A DNA stretch of 64,000 nt, taken from NCBI GenBank assembly GCA_038030265.1, contig CM075943.1, forward strand, positions 43,586,001 through 43,650,000, in the 5' to 3' direction. Shown piece after piece: positions 1 through 10,263 of the stretch. How positions within the stretch are numbered: position 1 is the first letter of the stretch; every line of letters starts with the position of its first letter. A model generated the notes under the pieces. That model saw nothing but the letters and a program-made list of their open reading frames with translations, was not told where the DNA came from and ran no database searches. The stretch comes from Corythucha ciliata (Eukaryota > Arthropoda > Insecta > Hemiptera > Tingidae). The position numbers and the translations under genes are program-made.

Positions 1-329
1 TTGGACTCGTTTATTGCTTCTACCTCTTCACTAGATGGTGAAAACTGGTAACTGTTGTACGTCATTGGAAAGCTAACATCATAAGGAAGTTTTCCCTATG
101 AATGCAAAAAAATATTTTCCTTTGACGAAATGGTGAAAATCGCTTATGAAAATTGGGCAGAAATGAGAATAACGAGTTTCCTTCGGATACCTCATGCCCT
201 AGCGGCTAGGGCATTGGTGTTATTTTATTGAGTAGAGGACCAATAATGAAGGAAATTTTGTGCTCTTTTCAATGAGCTATTTACTTTTAGTCTAGCACCT
301 GTTGGTGATGCCGTACTAGTCACTTGTCG

Positions 330-485
330 AAAAAAAACAGAGGGCCACCATAAAAACACGAAATTGACGATATCTCGAAAACCTAGAGGAATTCCAAAAA
401 ACCTCAAATAGTAATTTCGATCACAAATGAGGTGTACTATCACCATACTTTCTCTGTCGAGGTAATTTATGAACACCCTGTATAG
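330..485. repeat. End of a dispersed element finishing in CACCCTGTATA
   Basis: The stretch ends in GAACACCCTGTATAG. It shares GATCACAAATGAGG with repeats at about 19830-19905 and 34120-34180, which also end in (A)CCACCCTG(T/A)AT. TATACAGGGTG termini recur at 41692, 43124, 52866 and 34170, so this is one of several related element ends. The other end was not found. No coding capacity is seen. Confidence 0.45.
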
Positions 486-1757
486 TCACCCCCAAGAACT
501 ACCTCGTAACACCAGGTTACCGGCCCATTTGCGACTGTCAGCGAAGACTGACAGCCCACGGTGTGGACCACGTGAAAGTGGGCGTTGTCAAGTTACACTG
601 TGGGTGGCTGACGGGTACTCTGAAAAGAGTATAGAGTTTCACTCTGCATTGGCATCCAAGTACGACAATTAATAGGTTCATCGCTTCCCTAGAGAGGAGG
701 ACTGGATGTGAAACTCGAAATTGATGCCCCGAGTTTGAGAGAGGAAAGTAAGGAAGGAATTGAACTGGAGGGAACGAGGATTCAAGTTTTTTTATCCTGC
801 TTGGCCATCCTTGGGCAAACGTGGTGAATCGACGTGTTGAAATTCTGTTACATAGCAGGGACGCTGCTTGTTGAGGAGGAGGGATTCCAGCTCGTTCACC
901 CGTATTGAAGTGCAGACCTGGGGCCGTATTCCGATGCCGCAAAAAGCGGTTGCTATGGCGGGATAGTGTTATTTCTTATTCTGCGTCTTTGGATCCCGTT
1001 CGCGGCATTTTTCCCGGACCGTTCAGATTGAGGCCCCTGGACTGCTCCGAAACCCGTGAGTTCAATAATTAATGAGTTTAGTGGCCCCTATGCCTACTTT
1101 TAAGTCATTGGTTCAGTTGGCCTTACTTTTCGTATTTGTTATGATTGTTTAAAGTCCACACTCCGTGCTGTTACCCTTGTACATTGTTGTTCTCGGTCGT
1201 GGCGTACTGGGCAGTGACCGGCAGAGGTTGGAGTAAACAGTGAATTTCGTCGACCCGGAGGAAAACGTGAGAGCAGGTCCGGGATCCGGGGGGGAGCATG
1301 GGGCAGGAATGTTGACCCGTAGGAGAAGGAGAGTAATGAATTAAACGACTGCTCAAGTGCTCAAACATAATATGCGTATATTGGCTGAAATGTAAGGAGT
1401 TTCTCTACATGTCCGCGCCTTATATTACAGCTGTTCCGTGTAATATGAATACCATCATCCATTTGTAACAGCGGCTTTCAAGAAATTAAGTAAAGGCAGG
1501 AGAGCCGCTAGGCCTTCAGCATCGATGGATGATGTCTGTTGAAATTACGATTCAAGAGAAATGAAAATTAATTACTTTAACTGTTATGGAGATGTGAAAC
1601 TTTGTAGTTACTGTGTCTGGTCTGGGATAATTAAGATGCGGGTATCGCACAACAACAAAGTACCTTGACAATCATGATTGGAAACTGGCTATTCTCGTAT
1701 TATTGAATAACGTCTGAGCAATCCATTGGACTGTAAACTTGGCCATCGTGAGCATTA
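486..1757. other. No recognisable gene
   Basis: Unique-looking sequence. The longest frame (538-942, minus, 134 codons) has no motif I recognise and an ordinary length for chance. No repeat core, tRNA or TIR was identified. Confidence 0.4.
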
Positions 1758-1897
1758 GGCCCCTTTTACACGAGTAAGTTTTTTGTTCAAAAATATGTTC
1801 AATCTGATCACAAACAGACGACTTGAGGCAGGGAACATCTGTCAATTTTTTCAAAATGGCTACTTTGATCAAAAAACTTACTCGTGTAAAAGGGGCC
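1758..1897. mobile_element. MITE of 140 bp with about 34-bp TIRs
   Basis: The left end GGCCCCTTTTACACGAGTAA is mirrored at the right end by the complement of TTACTCGTGTAAAAGGGGCC. The arms continue inward as AGTTTTTTG(T/A)TCAAA. Flanks are TTA on the left and TGA on the right, possibly a decayed 3-bp PIF/Harbinger-type duplication. The inner TIR half (AGTTTTTTGATCAAA) also occurs in the TTAA element at 17086-17441. It has no coding capacity. Confidence 0.8.
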
Positions 1898-2100
1898 TGA
1901 TAAACGCAACAAAAAACGAAACCGCTCACGTTTAACGGTTATATTGAATAAGGACGACCGTATTCTGTATTTCGAATAGCCACTAATCTTGAAAATCTCC
2001 AAGCTACCATGAACACGTGAGCAAAGTTTCATATCTCTTTTTAAAAATCATGGGTTTACAACCTGTTCCTGGGGCTAGAAAATACATATAGGTCTGATTT

Positions 2101-2200
2101 TTGGCTGTGCTACACCAGTGTAGAAAATCATCTGATATCGTTAATTATTTCGAAATGTATTAATCTAATCACATTTTTTCTACACTAGTGTGGCACAGAA
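2101..2200. repeat. Short terminal-inverted-repeat hairpin
   Basis: TGTGCTACACCAGTGTAGAA near 2106 pairs with the complement of a segment near 2178-2198 (TGTGCCACACTAGTGTAGAA when read inverted). The arms are about 22-25 bp around a 50-bp loop. It could be a small MITE; no clear target duplication was seen. Confidence 0.6.
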
Positions 2201-2311
2201 ACACGTATGTTGGTCCAATAATGTTCAACTTACGGTGGTGGTTTCGGTTTCCTGCAAACAATAATTATTCAATAATCATTATGCAAATTTAATGGTGAGG
2301 TCAAGATTTAC

Positions 2312-2386
2312 CGTATCATCAGCCAGAACCATGGTTACCGACCACAGGGCGACAAGGGCCAAAAAGAAGAGCCGTACGGTGTACAT
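2312..2386 (-). CDS. Candidate first coding exon of a secreted protein (signal peptide)
   Basis: Reading the minus strand from the ATG at 2386, 25 codons form a textbook signal peptide: short basic start (MYTVR), a hydrophobic core rich in L, F, A and V, then an A-D-D-T cleavage-like end. An intron donor GTAAAT follows directly at 2311. Without splicing the frame stops after 35 codons. The ATG context is AAAATG, and a TATA-like box lies about 80 bp upstream. Downstream exons would lie at lower coordinates, where I found no convincing partner, so the mature protein is unknown and may run off this window. It could also be the first exon of a cuticle or venom-type small secreted protein, but nothing here shows which. 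Confidence 0.45.
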
Positions 2387-2464
2387 TTTACCTTCAATAA
2401 TGAATTGACTTTTGTGAATCCGTCAAGACGATTAACGAGTATGTGAAGAATGACAGAAATTCTG

Positions 2465-2472
2465 CTTAAATA
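2465..2472 (-). promoter_or_regulatory. TATA-like box upstream of the signal-peptide exon
   Basis: On the minus strand the sequence reads TATTTAAG. A TCACAT initiator-like site lies near 2444, about 28 bp downstream, and the ATG lies at 2386. This spacing is normal for an arthropod TATA promoter. Inferred from sequence only. Confidence 0.35.
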
Positions 2473-2723
2473 GGATTGATCTGCTGGAAAATTCTATTGT
2501 AAAATGTTAATGTAAATATTTATGGTTCGTTAGCGCTATTGTACTAAAGGAAATACGCATAAAATATTTGCCCATATTATGAACGAAATCAAGGCTGTCT
2601 ATCCTATGTATTCAACACAAACTACCTCTCACCCGCAAGGACAGATATTACAGCGTTTTCCATTTACATAAAATTCTGTTCTAGAGCAATTAACTTCCTC
2701 CCGTCTTCTCTATTAACATCTAT

Positions 2724-5480
2724 TCAGAGAGGACGAGTGGAATACGCTTGACCATAGCGCTTGACTTGTGACCGAAATGTATTTTGTGGCAGTTCTCTCA
2801 TTGCAGCCGGAAGGAGGTTATGGAGAGAAGGTCCTAACACTGAGGGATCATCAGCTTCTGTTCGCGATAGTCGACAGCGGTCAGGAACCAAGTCATTGTT
2901 AAATCGCGTTTGGTGATCGTGTTTGCGAGACTGCAGCGCTCCCCGTTGAGCAAGCAGGTGTGTGTAGGACAGAACCTCCAAGATCAATGCCCCATAAAAG
3001 GTAAGAATACCTTCCTCCTTAAAGAGAGCTCTTCAAGGAGTTCAAGGGGGCTTCCGAGCAAGAAGTCGCATAGCCTTTTTTTGAGGTTTGAACACCCTCA
3101 GGGCATGCGGCGAATTTCCTCAGACTATTATTCCATTAGACATCTTGAATGAAAAAGGGAGAAATACACAGTGCGGAGAACCCAAGACGAAGCAGAATAA
3201 GACAATTTTCGCACTACAAATAAGGATTTCGCAAGTTTAGAGCACAACGCGTCGATGTGTGGCTCCCAAGAGAGACGGGTGGCGAACTCAATTCCTAGGA
3301 AATTAACGCTTCGAGAGTCGGCACTGCTGGAGGACAGCTCGAATGTGAGATCCTGCGTCTTCGCGGAGTTAAGGACTAGGTGATTTATCTGGCACCATTC
3401 TTTCACGCATGGTGAAGCCTGAAGCCCCGGTAACCAAATCCAATGTAGAGCCCATCGAGCAACTAGAGCAAACGACTGTCAGATCATCGGCGTAAAGGTA
3501 TGGCTGAATTCTATGCTTAGTGATATGCAACGGCAAATCATTAATGTATATAATGAAGAGTAACGGGCCGAGAATAGTGCCCTGCTTGACTCCAAGGTCG
3601 AATGTGGGGAGAATTTCGGACATGTAACCGCCATAGCTGACATACTGACACCAGCCAGAAATAAGTGACATTATCAACTGTATAGTTGAATCACCCACCC
3701 CAAGGATGTGCAGCTTTGTTCTCAGAACATCAAGGTTTATGGAGTCAAACGCGCGAGAAAGGTCAAAGAGACCTTCTCTTTATTTTCGAGACCACGAAGA
3801 CACTGCCGCAACAGATAAAGAGCAGCCGTGGTGGTGCTCCGGCCACGACGAAAACCGTACTGACAATCCGACAAAATTGCGGAAGATTCCAAAAACGCCG
3901 AAAGACGTTCACCAGCCAGAAACTCGAAGACCTTAAGCAGAACACTCTCAATGGCAATCGGCCGATAGTCCCCATAATCCTTTTTACCCTTCTTTGGAAC
4001 TGGGATAACCCGAGCGAGTTTATACGACGGTGGCACGCTACCTAGACGTACAAAGTTATTAAACACATGGCACAGGGGCTCTGCAATTTGCCCAGCAACG
4101 TGTTTCAACACGTTCCCAGTCAGTCCATAGGCGTCAATCGAGTTATTCGCTTTTAACTTGTGAATGGCCGAATGAACCTCTTCCACAGAGAATTCGCCTG
4201 TATCAAAACCGTCGTCCAAGCCATTCAAATTGATCTGGCTATCGGGGGAATCGTGTGACTCCAGAACCTCGCCAGAGGGACGAGCAGCACAGTTAATAAA
4301 AAAAGAATAGAAACCGTCGGCGGTCAGCCCAGCTCCATCAGTTCCCCCGGAGTTATAGCAAGAGCTCTTGAGTTCATCATGTATCAGTTTCCAGGCTGTT
4401 TGAGACGTGTTGAATGAATTCATTATTAGGTCGTCATTATATTTGATCTTAGCTTGCCTGAAACTCTGCCGGTAATCCCTACGAGCCGACGACAAGGCAG
4501 ATCTCCACGCTTTAGCATTGCTCAGATCGCACTGAGCGAGATGAAGGAAGGTCTCACGTCGTGCACGTTTCAACGCCAATTCTGGTCCATACCAAGCATA
4601 TTTCTGGGTCTTCCTCAGTCTGTGCTTTCCTGAGTTCCACGGGCAGGAGACGTCAACCGCATGTAGGAAAGTCTTCAAAAATACATCTGGTATCTGATTG
4701 GGTCCAGTCGCATACATGCTCAGCCAAAACCCAGGGGAATTCAGGGTGGCTCTCAGAGAATCAAGGGTAGACGGGCGTAGCCGCCGACGAGACAACGCGA
4801 TCTGTGGCCCCTGTTTACCACCGTCCGGTGGCGTGAAGCTAAACTCCAGAGCACGATGGTCAGAAAAACTCTATGGCACCGACTAGGATGAAAATTAGTG
4901 AAAATGAAATCTATCGTGGGTTTAGTGCCATTGTAATGCACTCTTGTGTGTTCCGCCATGTAGATCGAAGACCGAATTCCATAAGCACAGATAGTAGAGC
5001 GTGGCATTCAGTGCTATCGCTCCGCAAATCAACGTTGACGTCACCAACGAGTACACGCTGAGTTTTCTGAGCGGACATCTTCGCCAAGAGAAAGGCAAAC
5101 TGATCAATGAATACCGAAAACATCGACCCGGGTGGCCTGTAAATACAACAGACTGTAGTGTCGAGGCCGACGAGGCGGGCCGCGGAAATCTCGAGGCATC
5201 TCTCAATTGACAAGTCAGATAGGTGTGGCAGAGGGACAGCGGTATTAGTGTTACGACAGAAAATAGCGTAGCCGCTATGAGAAGACTGCTTTCGGCTGAA
5301 CTCGGATATGCAGGAGAAGTTAGTCGGGGTGTAAAGGGGGGCCTCGCCTTCCCTTAGCCAGAGCTCCATCGCAGCGTTACAGAAACAGGACGACCTCCGG
5401 ATGTGAATGTAGGAAGAAATCTACTTCCATGAATTTGTTTCGCCAACTCTGCATGTTAGAGTAAATAAGTTTCAGTGTCG
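2724..5480 (-). pseudogene. Endonuclease-reverse transcriptase of the jockey-like element, frameshifted
   Basis: Family role: nicks target DNA and copies the element RNA by target-primed reverse transcription. The endonuclease part shows YRPPGSMFSVF, GDVNVD and a TIDFIFTN-type motif. The RT part shows the ARVIPVPKKGKKDYGDYRPI block, YGFRRGRST, a GVKQGTILGPLLFIIYINDL-type block and the catalytic YADD near 3500. The C-terminal region carries GPSLHNLLPAAMREL near 2790, the usual tail of this family. Reading-frame changes occur near 5385, 4950, 4800, 3770, 3408 and 3140, and a stop lies near the end of the endonuclease start region, so no full protein can be made. Confidence 0.85.
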
Positions 5481-5856
5481 ATGAGTTTGGAACGATTTGT
5501 TCAGATCCCGCCTCACACTTTTCCAGTCAACTCTGACGTGACGGAAACGGTGGAAATGGCAGAGAAGGCGCAATGAGGGCTCCACTTGGCCATGATGCAG
5601 GTTCGATTATTTTCGAGTAGAGTGACTCGCTAACCAAAATTCGAAATGAAGAATATGTGTCAAATTTAGTTGGCAGTTTGTTAACATTCAGCATCATTAA
5701 TGCCCAGCGGAGAGAGAAGAGAAAGGATATCAGATACCTTCGTGAAAGGTGAGAACCGTGAAACGAATAATCCTTTTTTTTAAGCTACAACTAAAGAGCC
5801 ATCGCCTGCTTCTCCTGATCCAAAGAAAGCTTTACTTTTACTATTTGTCTTTGTTG
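5481..5856 (-). other. Inter-ORF region of the jockey-like element
   Basis: It lies between the ORF1-like frame and the endonuclease start (recognised by its YSNMQSW-type beginning). No independent feature is seen. It probably holds the end of ORF1, now out of frame, and the spacer. Confidence 0.4.
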
Positions 5857-6582
5857 TTACTTGTGTTTTCCCACATCTTGAGCCTTTGTTGTTGGGGCTT
5901 TCACGGTTACCGCCGCAATCGAGGAAGGGTTCTTCAACGTTCCACTAGAAGGAGGAGAGGCCGAAATTTCATCTGCCCTACCTGTCTTCTTCACGACTTT
6001 GTTTTGTTTTTTTTGGATTTGGAGTCGTGCGATATTGATGACTCCTGCGATATCAGCCTGACCACCGTCGCGCCCAGAGTCACCGGCATTAGTTACTGCA
6101 TCATTGCCTGCCTTTCTAGAGAATTTGCCACTAGGAGCAGATATTTCCGCAGTTGAGCCGGCCCCAGCCACTCAATTTCGTGCCTCCACGTCGCTCAGAC
6201 GGGACTCTAGAACATTCATTTTTTCACGAAGCAGCCCATTCTCATGAAGAACATGACTCAGTTGCTCTCTCATTTGAGAATGATCAGTTAATAAGGTAGT
6301 CAGAACGTTTAGTGTGTGGGAAATTTGGTTCTGGCTCGCAACCAGCTGTCCGAGTAGCTTGTTATTATCAAGCCCGTCAATATTCTTCTCCTCAAATGTG
6401 CTTAATCCCGAGATCGCCTCCCTCAAGAACTCAACCATCTCAGTAGTATTGGTCTTTTTTTCTTGACAAGTAGGGCCGATGTTACTCACGGGATCGAAGG
6501 ATAGCCTGTTATCACCCCCGTCCCCCTCCTCACAGCGTTGATCTCTGCCAACGATGTATAAAAGAACTGGATTGCTCATCAC
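5857..6582 (-). pseudogene. ORF1-like coiled-coil protein of the jockey-like element
   Basis: An open frame from ATG 6582 of 136 codons ends in a TGA (6174-6172), and the same frame continues for a further 104 codons to 5857. A single stop therefore splits a roughly 240-codon ORF. Residues about 50-135 are a heptad-rich coiled coil (L, I and M at regular spacing), as in ORF1 RNA-binding proteins of non-LTR elements. The second part is basic and rich in A, S, K and P. No CCHC knuckles are visible. Assignment rests on position upstream of the endonuclease-RT gene and on the coiled coil. Confidence 0.55.
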
Positions 6583-6600
6583 TGCTGATAAAGTCTCCCA

Positions 6601-6963
6601 TCAAATAAGCTCCAAGTGGAGCTTGAAGTGGATGAGAGGGGTGGAGTTTCAAAGTAAATACGGGAAGAGAGTTGTGTTGCCATAACTACACAAGGAGAGG
6701 GACGGGGTAATTGTTTATCAACTTGCGTCTGTGAGAAGCACCCGTGGAGGGATGTCCAGAGCACTCTGCTGTTGGAAGTTCGGAACATGGTGGGAGTCCG
6801 ATTCCCGCGTATTTCAACGTCAAGTCCGGATGGATGAGATCCTTTCATTTCTTCCTTTCCTATCAGGGAGGATATTTTGTAATTCATATTGTTCGTAGCA
6901 CCCAATGACCCAAAACATATTATTTTACCCTTTCATTCAAAACGCATTTTTTTCCCATAAGCT
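6601..6963. other. Probable 5' flank of the jockey-like element
   Basis: A 108-codon minus-strand frame (6579-6905) has no recognisable motif. It may be 5' untranslated sequence of the element. Nothing else seen. Confidence 0.3.
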
Positions 6964-6967
6964 TTAA

Positions 6968-7145
6968 GGTGCGTTTATTGCTTGAAATTTAGTGTCAGAC
7001 ACAAATTTCCTTGGTGTAAACTCAAACTTCCAGAAATTTTTATCAGAATTTGCAGTCAATATACATAAATGTCTGACACTTTACATTTATGTCGAGACAT
7101 AAGCGTCGCGACATAAATGTCGGATACTTCAGTGTAAACGCACCT
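6968..7145. mobile_element. MITE of about 178 bp, probably TTAA type
   Basis: The ends GGTGCGTTTA and TAAACGCACC are inverted. The left flank is TTAA and the right flank is TTAG, one base off a TTAA duplication. The interior has repeated ACATAAATGTC and GACATTTATGTC-like palindromes, a motif shared with the TIR of the TTAA element at 17446-19575. Confidence 0.75.
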
Positions 7146-7210
7146 TTAGACTCTATCGACTTTCAAGAAAAGTGTCTTTTTCTTTTTTCCAGACAGATTA
7201 TTATAAGTTG

Positions 7211-7289
7211 TTTTTGTAGACCACTGCGCGACGTTTCGTTGGATTAATTTCCAATGTCTTCCGAAGCGTCGTGTAGTGGTCTACAAAAA
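7211..7289. repeat. Long hairpin with a GAAAC core
   Basis: TTTTTGTAGACCACTGCGCG pairs with the complementary GTGTAGTGGTCTACAAAAA side. The minus strand reads GGAAGACATTGG, a loop, then CCAACGAAACGTC. This layout resembles the stem II and GAAAC arrangement discussed in the findings. No coding potential. Confidence 0.65.
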
Positions 7290-7984
7290 ACGGTCAAAAT
7301 TAAAAATGACATTAGGGGTATTCATGAGAAATTCTAAACCGTGTACCTATGCTAAATTCCGAACAGATAGGTCGTGTATTCCATCTGTGAGGTGTGGCAG
7401 GATATGGTCCATTTTCTTTAGTTTTTAATTAAGTAGAATGGTGCTGTTCGCGAGATTGACGTAATTCATAGAAACAGAGAAATTGGACATAAAAATACGA
7501 AATTACAGGATTTATGTCGATAGCATAATTACGTTGAACTTCTGAGAACAAAAGGGGTATTCATGAAAAATGCTCAACTTTGTATTTGTTATACTTAGAT
7601 TTATGCTAAATGCTGAACTAATTGGTGTAGTCCATAGAAACGAGAAATTGAACAACAAAAATACGAAATAACAAAGGGTTTACGTCGATAGATATGGGTA
7701 TTCATTACAAACTCCAACGTCGTATTTGTTATATTATGCTATAAATGCTGAACAGATGGGTGTAGTCAGGGGCGTAGCCAGCCCTTGATCTAGGGGTGAG
7801 CAGCTTCAATGGGGACAATGCCATTCAGATACACCATTGCCTTTCTACAGGTGTAGGTAGATCGGGAACTGGATACTGGAAATCGTCAATTTATGATCAT
7901 CAGATACTGAATTTGCTCAGGGACAGTCACTATCCCTCGAAAACTAAATCTCTGGTGGAAAACTGTCACCTCACACTACACTCA

Positions 7985-8790
7985 TAAACATACTAACCTC
8001 ATAAAATTGAAAATTTACCCATAGAATTGACAATTTCAAACAAAATCGGCCACTTCCGCTAAAAATAGTTAAAGCCCAAATAAATGATAGCTAGTTACTG
8101 TAGGTACATAATTATTAATAATGATCATCGAAAGGACAATTGCCGCTCGAGTCATAAGGCAGAATTAGTACAGAAATTGAGGGACCAAAAATAAAACTGA
8201 GGATAAATTATAATTTCCTCATGAAATTAACCATTTCTGCTTCCAATTGACATTTGTTCATGAAATTGACAACCACCCTTAAAAATGGCAGTTTCCTCAT
8301 AAAATTTTACACCTTTCTTTAAAAAACTAACAGTTTCCTCATAAGATTGAAAATGTTCCCATAAAATTTAAAACATTTCCATAAACTTGACTATTATCTT
8401 ATAATACCTACTGCCATATTTCATAGAAAATTGACAATTTCTGCTTCCTCGTGATATCGACAATTTCCTCATAAAATTAATAATTATTCGTAGAAACGAT
8501 TTCTTCTTGAAAGTCACAATTTCCAAATCAAACAGACAATTTCTGTATAGAATTGAAAGTTCGCCTAAAAAATGGCAATTTCATCATGAAGAACATGGAA
8601 GTAAAATGGCAATTTCCTCATCAAAATGGCAATTTCCTCATCAAATTGGCAATTTCCTTATAAAACTGACACCTTTTAAACCGATAATTTCATTTGCGAG
8701 AATCAACCTCACATTAACTTATTCGTCGTGAAACTGACAAGTTTTTTCAATGAAATGGACAATTTCATTATAAAATTGCCCTTGGTGAAG
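7985..8790 (-). repeat. Degenerate B-family minisatellite (about 22 bp)
   Basis: The core CAATTTCCTCATAAAATTGA recurs dozens of times with substitutions and small indels. The spacing is close to 22 bp in the best copies (8560-8670). The same core on the opposite strand fills 60960-61660. Confidence 0.75.
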
Positions 8791-8799
8791 CGTTTATGA

Positions 8800-9460
8800 T
8801 GCGTGACTTTTCGCGTAAATTTTGCCCAAGGAGTTGGCTTTTCGCGTATAAATTTCTCGGATTTGGCTCAATGAACAACCAATTTCGGGGATTTTTGAGG
8901 CCGGCAAACCAATTTCACCAGGCGACTCAATTCAGACACCGATCCTCGCTTGGATTACCCAGCGAAATTGGTTTGCAGGCAACAAAAATTCCAGAAATTG
9001 GTTGTTCAGCGAGAAATATCTAAGAAATGTATTTTAAAATGAGCCAGATCCGGGAAAATGTTTTTCTTTTTCGAGAAAAATTCGTGAGTATTTTAAAGAG
9101 CCAAATCTTGCAAAAATGTTTTTTTGTTTTTTGTGCGAAAAATAAGCGAAATCGTTAACTGAAGTAATCCGTCCCGAAAAATTGTTTGTCAGCATCGAAA
9201 AATAGCAAGATTTGTTTCATTAGAACATTTATTATTATTATTACTAGAAGAAAAAATATGTTTTTTCGGAGAGAAATATCCACAAAAAATTGGTTTTAAG
9301 ACAGCGAAATCAGAGGAATTTGTTGAATCAGGCCACCCCGCGAAATTTTGTTTTCATTAGTGTATAATTGGTGTTTTCGTGAGCGAAATTCGAGAAATTG
9401 GTTTATTGCTGAGCCAGGATCTGGGAAAATTTTCATGGAACAAAATGTACCTGCTGGATT
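8800..9460 (+). repeat. Degenerate C-family repeat (about 30-38 bp)
   Basis: Copies of (A)GCGAAATTNGNGAAATTGG followed by a T run and a GAGCCAGAT-type spacer recur irregularly. The same family occurs at 51050-52650, and inverted at 43500-43720, 54530-54830 and 61680-62020. Confidence 0.65.
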
Positions 9461-9689
9461 TTAAAGGTTTGAATCCTTTTTGTGGGTATCTGGGGGTGGG
9501 CAGCTGCCCCACTAAATCTGCGCTTTTGAGTTTAGGGGAGGGCAACTGCCCACCCCTGTCCCCCTCTGGCTACGCCCATAGGTGTAGAAGCGGAGGAACT
9601 GAACAACAAAAATGCGAGATAACAGGGTTTACGTCGATAATATACGTTAAACTTCTGAGCATGAATACCCCTTATGTAATATGAAAATT

Positions 9690-10263
9690 CAGCATGGGGT
9701 GCTACCGTGCTACGCTAAAAATGTTACAGATGGTCCCCAGCGACGTCTGAACGTATTCTGAAGAGAAACCAAATTAAAATCATGAGTCAAATTTGTTTCT
9801 GCATTTGAGATCTTAACCTAAAATATGAACATATTTATGATCGATAAATTCAAGAAATGTGACCATCTGGTCATTATAGCAACTACCCTAGTTGCTGTGA
9901 AAAAATATCCGAGCTCGAGGGAGAGCAGAACTTGTGCATTCGTGCTGGAATACACCATTAAGTAATGCTCTGTTTGTATCTTGGAAAGTAAAGAAGAACC
10001 CAGGACAAGCTAAGCTGCCCGAATGAAACATTTTTTATGTAGGCAAGGAATTTAAAATAAAAACAGTAAGTATATATTCATAGCAAAGAACTGACTGAGT
10101 AAAACCATCAAACTGTCGTCATAAAGACATAAGAGGTCAAAATAAGGCTAAAAAGGTATGTATGTACATCAAAACATCAATAAACTGGGAAGAAATGAAT
10201 GGTTAGTACACGCATGCAATTTCGGATAGCATGGAAGACAAAGTGAGCGTTCTGATTTTTTTT
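9690..10263. other. No recognisable gene
   Basis: AT-rich sequence between the hAT-like insertion and the MULE stop codon. It could hold the 3' untranslated part or terminal repeat of the MULE element; no inverted partner was identified. Confidence 0.35.

Larger units (their letters stand above)
2640..6600 (-). mobile_element. Degraded jockey-like non-LTR retrotransposon
   Basis: On the minus strand the order is an ORF1-like coiled-coil frame (6582-5857), an apurinic-like endonuclease (about 5480-4800), a reverse transcriptase (about 4800-3140) and the typical C-terminal tail (to 2724). Several frameshifts and stops break the second gene. No poly-A or simple-repeat tail is obvious at the 3' end near 2640-2720. 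The order and motifs fit the jockey/CR1 group. It is an old, inactive copy. Confidence 0.85.
7767..9580. mobile_element. Non-autonomous hAT-like element of 1814 bp filled with minisatellite
   Basis: The left end is CAGGGGCGTAGCCAG and the right end is CTGGCTACGCCCATA, inverted over about 12 bp. The flanks are GGTGTAGT (7759-7766) and GGTGTAGA (9581-9588), an 8-bp target duplication with one mismatch. An uninterrupted neighbouring repeat unit (near 7630) shows the empty site. Eight-bp duplications and CAG-type ends are known features of the hAT superfamily. There is no transposase. The interior is a short unique head (7781-7985), a B-family array, then a C-family array, and a G-rich end. Confidence 0.82.
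7313..9675. repeat. Tandem-like 'GGGTATTCATGA' repeat block interrupted by a hAT-like insertion
   Basis: Related units begin near 7313, 7553 and 7698 with GGGTATTCAT and contain GCTGAAC..GGTGTAGT and a motif reading GGGTTTACGTCGATA. The third unit is interrupted at 7767 and resumes at 9589 (GAACAACAAAAATGCG, then GGGTTTACGTCGATA). Near 9660 the block closes with the inverse motif ATGAATACCCCTT. The outer inverted motifs suggest an older element around the array. Confidence 0.65.

Noticed and set aside
538..942. 134-codon minus frame
   Set aside because: No motif, odd composition, no splice or promoter context; likely chance.
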